From CAWKGV01 sp963849305 (GTDB lineage Bacteria > Pseudomonadota > Alphaproteobacteria > Acetobacterales > Acetobacteraceae), in assembly GCA_963849305.1 (NCBI GenBank), contig CAWKGV010000022.1:124001-188000 (forward strand): DNA of 64,000 nt, in the 5' to 3' direction. Under the pieces are notes generated by a model. That model did no database searches, was not told the origin of the DNA, and worked only from the letters and a program-made list of their open reading frames with translations. The translations under genes were made by a program, and so were the position numbers. This document shows, piece after piece, positions 26,088-34,562 of this stretch (the first letter of the stretch is position 1; each line of letters starts with the position of its first letter).

Positions 26088-27262
26088 GGACACTCTGATC
26101 AAGGAGTAACCGGGCCGGCTCGGTCGAGAAAAGGAACGACAGCAACCAAATTGCGCTTGGAGTCGGGTTTTTACGACGATTTGGCCTCCCTCGCCGGCGG
26201 CAGGGCGCCATTTTGGGCGCAGATCTCCCGTCAGGCGCGCACCAGCACCTTGCGAGCGAGATGAAGGTTAGCCAGTCCACAAGTCACGAACAGCCGGTGG
26301 GCGTTCTTGTCCAGCCCACGATAGCGCACTTTCACAAAGCCAAACACACGCTTGATCACGCCGATGCTGTGCTCGACCTTGGCTCGCACCGTCGATTTGG
26401 TGCGGTTGCGTGCCTTCTCCGCCTCATCGACCACGCCACGATGCCGATAGCGCCGGTTGGTGAAGTCTTGCGCGTGCGGCGCATGCTCGCGGATCACCTC
26501 GCGTTGGCCGCGATAGGCCTGGTCACCCCACACCCGCGTTTCCTCGCCGTGCAGCAGATCACCAAGCACCGCCGCATCATGCACATTCGCCGCGGTGGCA
26601 ACCACGGAATGGATCAGCTTGGTTTTGCTATCCACCCCGAGATGCGCCTTCATGCCAAAATACCACTGCTGGCCCTTTCTGGTCTGATGCATCTCGGGAT
26701 CGCGCTGCTTGGACGCATTCTTGGTCGAACTCGGGGCGCTGATAATGGTCGCGTCGACGATTGTGCCAGTGCCCACCTTCAATCCTCGGTTCTCGAGATG
26801 TTCATTGACAGTCTCGAGTATCCGCTTGCCGAGTTCGTGCTTCTCCAGCAGGTGGCGGAATTTGCACACCGTGGTCTCGTCCGGTGCCGGCTCCCGACCG
26901 AGATCGATGCCGGCGAACTGCCGCATCGAGGCTGAATTATACAGCGCCTCCTCCACCGCCGGATCCGAGAGGTTGAACCAGAGCTGCAGGAAGTAAATGC
27001 GCACCATGCGCTCAAGGCCGATCGGCGGACGGCCGTGGCCTGGCTTCGGATAGACCGGCTCGATCAGCCGGCAGAGGTCCTGCCACGGCACAACGCGGTC
27101 CATCTCGGCAAGGAACGCGGCGCGACGCGTGGTTTTGCTGTAGCGCTCGAAGTTGACGCTCGCCAGAGTCGCTTGTCGCATATCGGCCCCGCACGAAATC
27201 CGCAGAACCCGCCCTACAGGCTGTTCCGTGACCGTGTCGAGAGCGGCTTTTTCAGAGTGTCC
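26088..27262 (-). mobile_element. IS5-group insertion sequence, 1175 bp
   Basis: The ends read GGACACTCTGA in both inward directions. A CTAA target duplication lies at 26084-26087 and 27263-27266, matching the YTAR target known for the IS5 group. The element length is close to IS5 itself (about 1.2 kb). It contains one intact transposase gene and abuts the preceding element without any spacer. Confidence 0.9.
26231..27181 (-). CDS. IS5-group transposase, intact
   Basis: A 316-residue DDE transposase with an N-terminal DUF772-type HTH region (GHGRPPIGLERMVRIYFLQLWFNLSDPAVEEAL) and catalytic core: IVDATIISAPSSTKN for the first Asp, VWGDQAYRGQREVIREHAPH for the second, and KARVEHSIGVIKRVFGFVKVRYRG for the Glu-containing YREK region. 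Starts at 27181 (MRQATLASVNFERYSKTTRR). Full length, so this copy may still be mobile. Confidence 0.92.
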   Translation of the reverse strand: MRQATLASVNFERYSKTTRRAAFLAEMDRVVPWQDLCRLIEPVYPKPGHGRPPIGLERMVRIYFLQLWFNLSDPAVEEALYNSASMRQFAGIDLGREPAPDETTVCKFRHLLEKHELGKRILETVNEHLENRGLKVGTGTIVDATIISAPSSTKNASKQRDPEMHQTRKGQQWYFGMKAHLGVDSKTKLIHSVVATAANVHDAAVLGDLLHGEETRVWGDQAYRGQREVIREHAPHAQDFTNRRYRHRGVVDEAEKARNRTKSTVRAKVEHSIGVIKRVFGFVKVRYRGLDKNAHRLFVTCGLANLHLARKVLVRA

Positions 27263-27363
27263 CTAAGTAGTGTTCTACGTCTTAGCCCTTAAAATGTCTG
27301 CACCGCACCAGAGCGCCCATTCCCACCACGTCGGACTCTTGCGAGCCGATGACGGTGGGGGCA

Positions 27364-28400
27364 TCACCCGTTTGGTATGATGACAGCCCGTCCTCCAATC
27401 TTACCGTCGTGCAAGAGGCGGTAGGCATCGCCTGCGCGCTCGAGCGGGAAGTGCTCGACCAGCATCTTAATCTTACCCGCCTGCGCGAGACTGACGACTT
27501 CCACCAATTCTGTAATTGACCCCCAATAGGGTGAAGCAACGGAACACTCGTGCGGCACACTGAAGAAGTTCACCGGGAGCGCGCCGCCCCCCAGACCCAC
27601 GATCGTCACGTGGCCAAGCACCCGAGCCACCTGCGCGGCCATCTTGAGAGTCGGATCGATGCCAACCATGTCCAGTACGAGGCCGGCGCCCCGACCGTGC
27701 GTCATGTCCTTAATGCGTTTTACCGCGTCATCACCCGAAACGAGCGTCTCGTCGGCTCCCATTTCCTTGGCGACCTTCAGTTTGTCGGCGGCGGTGTCTA
27801 CGGCAACGATCGTCGTGGCGCCACTCAGCGTTCTCAAGAGTTGGACCGCCATCTGGCCGAGGCCGCCGACGCCGATCACGACCGCCGTGGAACCGGGCCC
27901 GAGCAGGTGGAGCGACCGCTTCACGGCGTGATAGCTGGTGAGGGCGGCGTCGGTCAGCGGGGCTGCTTCGCGTGGATCAAGCTGGCCAAGCGGAATGAGA
28001 TGGCGCGTGGAGGGGACGAGCAGGTAGGGCGCCATGCCCCCGTCGCTACCAAGCCCGCCGGGTCGAGCATCGTTGATATTCTCGCAATTGTTCTCCAGAC
28101 CCATCCGGCAGTTCAGACATTGTCCGCACCCCCACGGGCCGTAGACAAGTACCGGGTCACCGATGGAATACCCCTCCACGCCGGGTCCCAGCTTCTCCAC
28201 CCAACCCGCATTTTCATGGCCCAGGGTAAAAGGAAATTTGTATGGCTTCGGGCCCTCCGGCGCCTCCATCAGGTGCAGGTCAGAATGACAGGCACCCGCG
28301 CCCCCGACCTTGAGAAGAACCTGCCCCGCTCCAGGCTCCGGACTGGTATTTCGCGGAGCTCGGGTGGCTTCTGCCAACCAGTGAGCTGAAAGGCTTGCAT
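27364..28400 (-). pseudogene. zinc-dependent alcohol dehydrogenase, N-terminal frameshift
   Basis: An NAD-dependent medium-chain ADH. The natural start is the ATG at 28400, after GAGGATC, giving MQAFQLTGWQKPPELREIPV. Near 28338-28343 the frame changes (a GTCC where GTCCC would keep frame) and continues GAGQVLLKVGGAGACHSDLHLMEAPEG with the catalytic Cys, GHENAGWVE, the structural zinc block CGQCLNCRMGLENNC, and the Rossmann motif GVGGLGQMAVQ. The rest is intact to IPNG. An open frame starting at 28431 in the other phase gives a non-homologous N-terminus. It is last in the P450 operon and probably oxidises the alcohol the P450 makes. Confidence 0.85.
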
Positions 28401-28411
28401 GATTTGATCCT

Positions 28412-29680
28412 CTAATCCTCGACCCCGTCAATGTCGACGAGGCAGTGCAACGGACCGCGGAATATCTGGCTGGGCCGGTAGGGCGGCGGATCCACGACGA
28501 GCCGTGGGTTTTTCACACGGCGCAGAAACGCCTCGAGCGCGACATTCACTTCTAAGCGCGCCAGCGGACCGCCGAAGCAGACATGGATGCCGACACCCCA
28601 GCCGAGGCTTTCTTTGTATTCACGTTCCAGATCGAATTTATTCGGGTTCATGAACCGCTCCGGATCACGGTTGCCAGCGCCGTACATGAGGAAGATCGGC
28701 GCGCCCATAGGGATCCTCGTCCCGGCGATCTCGATGTCAGCCAGGGCGCTGCGGCTGGGAAAAAACTGGACTGCCGACTGTAGGCGCAGCACCTCCTCGA
28801 TGGCGCGCGGAATCAGCTCCGGCCGACTGCGCAGCAGGTCGATGGTCCCGGGGTTTCGCAGCAGTTCGAGCACACAGTGGGAGATCGTGTTGACCGTGGA
28901 GTCATGACCGGCGACGAGCAGAAGGATTGAATTGGTCAAGATGCCATTGGGGGACATGCGCCCGTCCGGTCCGTCGTCGTGCACCAGCTTCGAGATCATG
29001 CCCTCGCTCGACGGGCTTTTCTCGGCGCTCTCGATCAGGCCGATCAGGTATCTCACCAACGCCTGTCTGCCCGCGTCGCTCTTTTCCTTGAGGCGCTTTC
29101 CCTCTTCGGTGGCCGCTCCCGGACCCATGTCCAGGCCCGCAAAAAGGTCTGCAATCCAGCCGTGGAACCTGGCTTCGTCCTTCAGCGGCACTCCCAAGAT
29201 TTGGCAGATCACCGCGACCGGCAGCGGATAGGCGTACTCATCGACGACGTCGATCCGGGTCTTGCCCTTAGCCCTGTCGAGCAGGTCGTTGACGATACGC
29301 ACGCAGAACGGCTCCATGTGGGGGATCAAGTCCGGCGAATGAGGCGGGCCGAAGTGGCGCATTGCCTGGCGGCGCGACACGTCGTGGATCGGAGGGTCGG
29401 TCGTGATCATCGAGGGCTGGCCGCCGTACTTCTCCATCATCTCGGCACCGGCCGCGGGTTGGTCGTCCCCGCTGTGGGCGGCGCCGATGGGAGTCTTGCG
29501 AAGATCGGAGCTCACCCGGGGATCGAGCCCGAGTGCCATGACCTCCTCATACCCCGTGACGACGTAAAGACCATTCATCACGCGCGCCACCGGGGTCTTG
29601 CGGAGCTCGTCGAAGAACGGGTACGGATCCCAACGGTTTTCCAGCTTCATGGCTTCCGCCCAAGCCTGGTCTGGGGTCAT
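28412..29680 (-). CDS. cytochrome P450
   Basis: A 422-residue soluble bacterial P450. The I-helix is LLLVAGHDSTVNT (AGHDST 257-262), the ExxR pair is E296-R299 in EEVLRL, and the heme-binding loop is WGVGIHVCFGGPLARLE with proximal Cys368. The start at 29680 follows GGAGGAC; a much longer upstream frame has no P450 character and overlaps the reductase gene. It is flanked by its own ferredoxin reductase and ferredoxin upstream and an alcohol dehydrogenase downstream, a self-sufficient class I hydroxylation operon. Substrate unknown; terpenoid, steroid or alkyl substrates are all possible. Confidence 0.95.
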   Translation of the reverse strand: MTPDQAWAEAMKLENRWDPYPFFDELRKTPVARVMNGLYVVTGYEEVMALGLDPRVSSDLRKTPIGAAHSGDDQPAAGAEMMEKYGGQPSMITTDPPIHDVSRRQAMRHFGPPHSPDLIPHMEPFCVRIVNDLLDRAKGKTRIDVVDEYAYPLPVAVICQILGVPLKDEARFHGWIADLFAGLDMGPGAATEEGKRLKEKSDAGRQALVRYLIGLIESAEKSPSSEGMISKLVHDDGPDGRMSPNGILTNSILLLVAGHDSTVNTISHCVLELLRNPGTIDLLRSRPELIPRAIEEVLRLQSAVQFFPSRSALADIEIAGTRIPMGAPIFLMYGAGNRDPERFMNPNKFDLEREYKESLGWGVGIHVCFGGPLARLEVNVALEAFLRRVKNPRLVVDPPPYRPSQIFRGPLHCLVDIDGVED

Positions 29681-29733
29681 GCTGTGTCCTCCGAGTTCTG
29701 TTCGTAGACGCGGTTTTCGTTGCCTTTCGTGAG

Positions 29734-31125
29734 TTAGCGGCGCGCCGGGCGGTATTCCGCCTGCCGCTCCATCGGGTTGTGTCCCGTGACGACCACATCG
29801 GGGGCCGCCGTCGGGACGCCCCGCGCGGGAAACTCGGCGGGCCTCACCCGCATGTCCCCGGGCAAATCGTACCCCGCGGGAGGCGGCGGGAACGGACCGG
29901 ACTGCATGATCTGCGCGCCGTAATACTGCAGCCACTTGCCGTGGTTGAAGGTGACCGCACCGACAATACGTCCCCGTCGACCGTACGCGGCGGCGAACCG
30001 CCGCTCCTTGATGGAGCCCTGGGTAAAGACGATCTCGTCGCCAAAGGAGGGCACGCCGATCGTCTTGATGTTGACTCCGAATTGACCTGACCAGTTGGAG
30101 GGTATCAGGAGATAGGGACGACGCTCGGTCTCCTCGCATACCATGTTGTGCGCCGCGACCTCGGCCCCCTCGACGGCGTTTCCCCAGAATTCCGTTGACA
30201 AAAACTCGTACTCGTACAGCACGTGGGGAGAGCGCGCGATGTCACCGGCGACGAAGATGTGATTGGTGACGAGACCGTGGAGGTCGAAGGCGCGGCAGCC
30301 GGCGTCGCAAGCGACACCCCAGTAACCTGCGGCGAGCCCTGAGCCTTCCAGCCATTCAACGTTGCAAATCGAGCCGAGCGAGGCCAGTACCAGGTCGACG
30401 TCGAGCGTGCTCCCGTCGGAGAGGCGCGCCTGCCGCACGTGTTCACTCGCGTCTCCTTCGAGCGACAACACACCCACACCGGTGCGAAGATCGACGCCGG
30501 CATCGCGCTGCATCTCAGCGGCGATCGCGCCGATCACATCCCCGAGCGCGCCGGACAGCGGCGCCGAAGCGCGCTCGGCGACGGTCACCTCGAGGCCGAG
30601 CTCGCGGCAAACGGACGCCACCTCGGAGCCGATGAAGCCGGCACCGATGATCAACACGCGTCGCGGCTTGGCGGCCAGTGCCGCCTGTAGTTTTGCAGCG
30701 TCACTGCTTGTGCGGAGCGTGAACACGCCCTCAAGCGAAGCCTCCCTAGGATTCGGCCACGGCCGCGAGCGAACGCCAGTGGCGATCAGTAGCGCATCAC
30801 CTTGCACCTCATCGCCGCTGGCCAAGCGCACGACGCCCTTCGCCCGATCGAGACCGGTGGCGGCGACGCCCAACCGCCATTCCGCATCGACCTCGCGCAA
30901 CCGCGGAAGTTTGGTGTGGCTCGCTTGTACCCACCCTTTCTGCACTTGCTTAGACAGCGGCGGCCGGTCATACGGCTCGTCGGGTTCATCGCCGATGATG
31001 GTCAGATGTCCCTTGAAGCCCTCCTTGCGCAAGGCTTCGGCTCCCCGGAGCCCGGCAAGCGAAGCACCGACGATGACGATCCGACCCGAATTCTTGAAAG
31101 CGTTTCCAGTTGTCGGACTGCTCAC
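29734..31125 (-). CDS. FAD/NAD-dependent ferredoxin reductase
   Basis: A 463-residue flavoprotein passing electrons from NAD(P)H to the adjacent ferredoxin. The FAD motif is IVIVGASLAGLRGAEAL (about 16-32), the NAD-binding motif is RVLIIGAGFIGSEVASV (about 155-171), and the second FAD motif is HIFVAGDIARSP. The C-terminal reductase domain is followed by about 40 extra residues (PPPPAGYDLPGDMRV onward) beyond the usual family length. It lies between ferredoxin (51 bp) and P450 (53 bp) on the same strand. Confidence 0.92.
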   Translation of the reverse strand: MSSPTTGNAFKNSGRIVIVGASLAGLRGAEALRKEGFKGHLTIIGDEPDEPYDRPPLSKQVQKGWVQASHTKLPRLREVDAEWRLGVAATGLDRAKGVVRLASGDEVQGDALLIATGVRSRPWPNPREASLEGVFTLRTSSDAAKLQAALAAKPRRVLIIGAGFIGSEVASVCRELGLEVTVAERASAPLSGALGDVIGAIAAEMQRDAGVDLRTGVGVLSLEGDASEHVRQARLSDGSTLDVDLVLASLGSICNVEWLEGSGLAAGYWGVACDAGCRAFDLHGLVTNHIFVAGDIARSPHVLYEYEFLSTEFWGNAVEGAEVAAHNMVCEETERRPYLLIPSNWSGQFGVNIKTIGVPSFGDEIVFTQGSIKERRFAAAYGRRGRIVGAVTFNHGKWLQYYGAQIMQSGPFPPPPAGYDLPGDMRVRPAEFPARGVPTAAPDVVVTGHNPMERQAEYRPARR

Positions 31126-31176
31126 GATGTCCTCCCCACGTTGGGTCGAGTTACTTTCGACCGTGCCCGATGGCTC

Positions 31177-31377
31177 TTACTTCTTGTCGAGCTGGTCCAC
31201 GATAATGGCTTGCACGGGGCAGGAGGCAGCGGCTCGCATAACCCGCTGGCGCTGCGCATCGTCGGGATTGGGGTCATACACGAGCGCCTCTTCACCATTG
31301 AGCTTGAGGACGTCTGGTGCGAGAGGAACGCACTGCGCATATCCCAGGCACCGGTTCAGATCTACGACAATTCGCAC
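31177..31377 (-). CDS. [3Fe-4S] ferredoxin of P450 system
   Basis: A 66-residue small ferredoxin, MRIVVDLNRCLGYAQC onward. Cluster ligands are C10, C16 and C53 (SCPVQAI). Residue 13, where a [4Fe-4S] protein has Cys, is Tyr, indicating a [3Fe-4S] cluster as in actinobacterial and proteobacterial P450 partners. Start is GTG at 31377 with AAGGAGG upstream. First gene of the fdx-reductase-P450-ADH operon. Confidence 0.93.
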   Translation of the reverse strand: MRIVVDLNRCLGYAQCVPLAPDVLKLNGEEALVYDPNPDDAQRQRVMRAAASCPVQAIIVDQLDKK

Positions 31378-31813
31378 AGGTCGGACCCTCCTTAGGCGCT
31401 ATGTACACGGATAAGCTTAATTGTAATTTGGCTCAACCGTACAACGCTAGGGCCCGTTCGGAAGCGATCTAATCGGCTGATGGGGCGCCGATCCACATTA
31501 CCGCCTGCATCTCGAACCGTGAGGGACAGGTGGCGAAAATCCGTGAACTGCTGAGCGCCTCGACAAGGTGACCGCGGTCAGAATGATGAACTAAAACCCT
31601 GCCCATCTGTCGCCGAATGAGTGGGAAAAGCAAGTTGGATCGCCTAATTCCGGTATTATTCAACCTGGGCGAAGATAAAACCGAGTACGCCCAGAGCATA
31701 GCCGCACCGCCCTAAATATTCGCGGTCGGATAACCAATTCCATTTAATCCAGCCTGGGAAGCCAGCGGACGGGGCGTCCGCTTGGAGACCAGCGCCACTC
31801 GACTGAACGGCGG
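31378..31813. other. intergenic region upstream of the P450 operon
   Basis: About 430 bp with no supported gene. It is relatively AT-rich near 31400-31440, upstream of the ferredoxin start, where the operon promoter should lie. A 76-codon minus-strand frame (31469-31699) contains VHHSDRG, reminiscent of IS3-type integrases, but nothing else around it supports a transposase remnant. Confidence 0.5.
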
Positions 31814-32032
31814 CTATGGGCGGCCGAGCGGACCTCCGCGCAGCTGGCAGTTTACGTCCGCTTTCCACCACCAGGCGTTCCGCATGCAGGCAAAATCGAC
31901 GATGAAGCGGCCGATCGGGTGTTGGCGACGGAACTTGTAGCCCTCCAGGCGCCAGCCACGCAGCACTCTCCAGAGCCGGCGCTCGGCATCGGTCGAATTG
32001 CGGCGGAGACTACGGGCTCGGTGATCGGCCAT
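31814..32032 (-). pseudogene. DUF559 endonuclease-like protein, N-terminal remnant
   Basis: It starts MADHRARSLRRNSTDAERRLWRVLRGWRLEGYKFRRQHPIGRFIVDFACM, the usual DUF559 N-terminus. The frame then slips so that the catalytic strand appears in another phase (ERLVVES) and the rest of the fold is replaced by unrelated sequence. At 72 codons it is well short of the usual 110-120. It complements the C-terminal remnant at 24.7-24.87 kb. Confidence 0.72.
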
Positions 32033-32393
32033 CGCCCAATGCTGCCCGTTGGTGGTGAATAGAATGCTGCTACTCGCGCTCGCCCGGGGTTCCCTCACCC
32101 GCCTCGCTCGCGCGGGCCGACCTCTCCGCAAGCGGGCGAGGTAGTGCTTGCGCGGCGCGGTTCCAGCCGATCTTTCCAAGCTCGGTATTCCCACGCGGGC
32201 ATGGGCCGCCCTATGCTCGCCGAAGATGTCGAGGGAGCGACTGTCTTGAAGGTCAAGGGTCGAAATGAGCGTCGAAGGGTCGTCCGCGTCGCCCGGGGGT
32301 TCAAGGCTGGCGCTGTCGCGCCCCCGCCTTCGGCGGCTTGCGGCCTTGAGCCGCCGGACGCCGCGGACGCAGGTGCGGGGATGCTGTCGACGG
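32033..32393. other. noncoding stretch between DUF559 remnant and IS110
   Basis: About 360 bp. It contains a degenerate copy of the palindromic repeat (32094-32142) and otherwise no recognisable gene. Part of it may be the right end of the IS110 element, which lacks inverted repeats and so cannot be delimited here. Confidence 0.5.
32094..32142. repeat. palindromic intergenic repeat, copy 4 (degenerate)
   Basis: The CCTCACCCGCCTCGCTCGCG... GACCTCTCCGCAAGCGGGCGAGG segment has the CCGCAAGCGGG hairpin core of the family seen at 4481, 5860, 24622 and 49207. Confidence 0.45.
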
Positions 32394-33347
32394 TCAGGAC
32401 TGGGCGTGCGCCCATGTCGCATTGTCGCGCAGGATGGCGTTGAGGGTGGTGAGCAGCTTGCGCATGACGGCGACCAGGGCGAGCCGCGCGGGTTTGCCGG
32501 TTCGGCGGAGCCGTTGGTAGAAGCGGCGCAGCGGCGGATTGCGCCGGATCGCGACCAGACAGGCCATATAGAGCGGCGCGCGCACCGCGACCCGACCGCC
32601 TTGGATGCGTCGCTTGCCGCGATAACGGCCGCTATCGCGGTTCATCGGCGCGACGCCCGCCAGAGCCGCGATCTGGTGGCGATCGACGGTGCCGAGTTCC
32701 GGCAGTTCGACGATCAGCGTGCGGGCGATGACGTCGCCGATGCCCGGGACGCTCTTGAGCAGGTCCTGCTTGGCGCAGAACACCGGGCTGTCCTCGATCA
32801 GCTTGTCGATGGCGCGGTCGATGCGCTCACGCTCGGCCTGCAAGCTGCGCAGGATGGTCTTGAACGAACGCTGGGCGAGCTTGTCGGCGGCTTTGCCGAG
32901 GCGCTGCTTCTCGGCGTTGATCATGACCACGAGCTGGCGGCGTCGCGCGAGCAGCTCGCGCAGGCGCAGCGAGAGCGCATCGGGCATCGGCTTCGGCTCG
33001 GGCCGGATGGCATCGGCGAAATGGGCGATGACGCCGGCATCGATGGCGTCGGTCTTGGCGAGCCGGCCGATCGCGCCGGCGAATTTGCGCACCTGACGTG
33101 GGTTGACGATGGCGACCGGCAGGCCGGCCTCGGCCAGCGCCGCGGCGACGACGCCCTCATAGCCGCCGCTCGCCTCCATGGTGACGAGCTTCGGCCGCAA
33201 CGGCTGCAAGCGGCTCGCCAGGTCGGCCAGGCCGTCGGGGTCGGTCGTGCAGACGAACCCGGTGCCGTCCGGGCGAACATGCACGTCGACCCGGCCCTTG
33301 GAGACGTCGATGCCGACGAAACGGTCGGCGGTGGTCGGCTCATCCAT
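32394..33347 (-). CDS. IS110-family transposase (DEDD)
   Basis: A 317-residue recombinase with a RuvC-like N-terminal domain carrying DEDD residues D14 (FVGIDVSKG), E58 (VTMEASGGYE), D100 and D103 (KTDAIDAGVIAHF), then a coiled-coil (REELLARRRQLVVM region), and a C-terminal Transposase_20 domain (SVPGIGDVIARTL, GRYRGKRRIQGG) where the serine nucleophile is expected. ATG 33347 has AGGAGG seven bases upstream and is preferred to the GTG at 33350. Length and residues look intact. IS110 enzymes are guided by a bridge RNA from the element's noncoding end. Confidence 0.93.
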   Translation of the reverse strand: MDEPTTADRFVGIDVSKGRVDVHVRPDGTGFVCTTDPDGLADLASRLQPLRPKLVTMEASGGYEGVVAAALAEAGLPVAIVNPRQVRKFAGAIGRLAKTDAIDAGVIAHFADAIRPEPKPMPDALSLRLRELLARRRQLVVMINAEKQRLGKAADKLAQRSFKTILRSLQAERERIDRAIDKLIEDSPVFCAKQDLLKSVPGIGDVIARTLIVELPELGTVDRHQIAALAGVAPMNRDSGRYRGKRRIQGGRVAVRAPLYMACLVAIRRNPPLRRFYQRLRRTGKPARLALVAVMRKLLTTLNAILRDNATWAHAQS

Positions 33348-33350
33348 CAC

Positions 33351-33500
33351 CCATCCTCCTCGATGCGGGCTCGGGCCCAGACGACTGTTCGGGCTTACGG
33401 ACGACCGGCCGGCGCCACACGCTCCCTCGCGGCCTCAAGGACCAGGAACCATTCGGGCTACCGGCCGGGCTCGGCGGGCCAGCGTAGCAACGCCAACCAA
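33351..33500 (-). ncRNA. candidate IS110 bridge-RNA region
   Basis: About 150 bp of noncoding, GC-rich sequence lies immediately upstream of the IS110 transposase start. In IS110-group elements this left noncoding end encodes the bridge RNA that specifies target and donor. Self-complementary segments are present (GGGCTCGGGCCC; two CCGGCCGG-containing segments). The element boundary is not visible and no structure was computed, so this is a positional inference only. Confidence 0.3.
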
Positions 33501-33525
33501 GCAATGCCGAGATAGGAGGAACACC

Positions 33526-33735
33526 ATGCCTGACCATGTGTACAAGCTCGTGGAGCTGGTCGGCACCTCGGACGCCAGCGTCTCGCAAGCAATTCAGAAC
33601 GCGATCACGCGCGCTTCGGCCACCCTGCGGAACCTACGCTGGTTCGAGGTGGTGGAAGTACGCGGCGGGATCGATAACAATAAGGTCCAAAACTATCAGG
33701 TGACACTGAAGGCCGGCTTCACGCTCGACGACTGA
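33526..33735 (+). CDS. dodecin family flavin-binding protein
   Basis: A 69-residue protein forming dodecameric flavin-storage shells. Recognised from MPDHVYKLVELVGTSDASVSQAI, RNLRWFEVVEVRGGI (Trp39, which stacks on the flavin) and VQNYQVTLKAGFTLDD. The ATG at 33526 has AGGAGGA upstream. The upstream open frame starting at 33178 runs antisense over the IS110 gene and is not real. The IS110 end lies within roughly 175 bp of its start, so its promoter may be affected. Confidence 0.95.
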   Translation: MPDHVYKLVELVGTSDASVSQAIQNAITRASATLRNLRWFEVVEVRGGIDNNKVQNYQVTLKAGFTLDD

Positions 33736-33745
33736 AACGCATGAC

Positions 33746-34561
33746 CTACGGCATCGGCATGGCCTGAGACAGCCGCCCGCCCAGCCGCAGCGGCTCGACT
33801 CTCAGCGCCAGGCCGGTTGCCTCGTCGGTCTCCAGGAACAGGCCGCACACCGTCGCCTCGCCTTCGGCGGGGGCGAGACGCTCGCCTGGCATCTTGCGCC
33901 AGAAGCGGGTGGTGGCGCCCTCCTTCTGCATCCCGATCACGCTGTCATAATCGCCCGACATGCCGGCATCGGATTGGAACGCGGTCCCGCCCGGCAGGAT
34001 CTGGTGATCGGCCGAGGGGCAGTGCGTGTGCGTGCCGACGACCAGCGACACGCGCCCGTCGAAGGCGTGAGCGTAGGCCATCTTCTCGCTGCTCGCCTCG
34101 GCGTGGAAATCGGCGACGATCGCCTGCACCGTGCCGCCCAGGCGGTGCCTGCCCAGCAGTTCGGCGGTGCCTCGGAACGGACAATCGAGCGCATCCATGA
34201 ACAGCCGGCCCATCGCCTGGAGCACCAGCGCCTTGCGGCCGCCCGCCACCTCGACCACGACCGCCCCGCCGCCCGGCGTGCCGGGGGGGAAATTCAACGG
34301 CCGGAGCAAGCGTGGGTGCTCGGCGATGTAGGGGACCACCTCCTTGCGGTCCCAGGCATGGTTGCCGAGCGTGAGCACGTCGGCTCCGGCGCCGAACAGC
34401 GCCTCCGCCATATCGGGGGCGAGGCCGAAGCCGTGCGAGGCGTTCTCGGCGTTGACCACGATCAGATCGAGGCCGAGCCGCGCGCGCAGACCGGGCAGCG
34501 CCGCCGCGACCGCCTCGCGGCCGGTGCGGCCGACGACGTCGCCGATGAACAGGATGCGCAT
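33746..34561 (-). CDS. YmdB-like metallophosphoesterase (TIGR00282 family)
   Basis: A 271-residue dinuclear-metal phosphoesterase: MRILFIGDVVGRTGREAV (metal Asp8), VVNAENASHGFGL, TLGNHAWDRKEV, and VGTHTHCPSADHQILP carry the conserved Asp, Asn and His ligands. Homologues hydrolyse 2',3'-cyclic nucleotides or cAMP and modulate RNA turnover and biofilm decisions. The ATG at 34561 starts one base after the 5-FCL stop, so both form an operon downstream of the 6S RNA. The longer frame to 35023 overlaps 5-FCL and was rejected. Confidence 0.93.
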   Translation of the reverse strand: MRILFIGDVVGRTGREAVAAALPGLRARLGLDLIVVNAENASHGFGLAPDMAEALFGAGADVLTLGNHAWDRKEVVPYIAEHPRLLRPLNFPPGTPGGGAVVVEVAGGRKALVLQAMGRLFMDALDCPFRGTAELLGRHRLGGTVQAIVADFHAEASSEKMAYAHAFDGRVSLVVGTHTHCPSADHQILPGGTAFQSDAGMSGDYDSVIGMQKEGATTRFWRKMPGERLAPAEGEATVCGLFLETDEATGLALRVEPLRLGGRLSQAMPMP

Positions 34562-34562
34562 G

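Noticed and set aside
28412..30139. A 575-codon extended P450
   Set aside because: The extra N-terminal part is out-of-frame reductase sequence; the P450 starts at 29680 with a good ribosome-binding site.
31469..31699. Possible IS3-type transposase remnant (VHHSDRG)
   Set aside because: Seven residues match an integrase motif but no other integrase block appears in any frame nearby; likely chance.
24700..32032. One DUF559 gene split by a single 7-kb insertion
   Set aside because: The shared segment of the two halves differs at roughly 15% of bases, too many for a recent target duplication.
33178..33735. 185-codon frame extending dodecin upstream
   Set aside because: The extension is antisense to the IS110 transposase; dodecin starts at 33526 with AGGAGGA before it.
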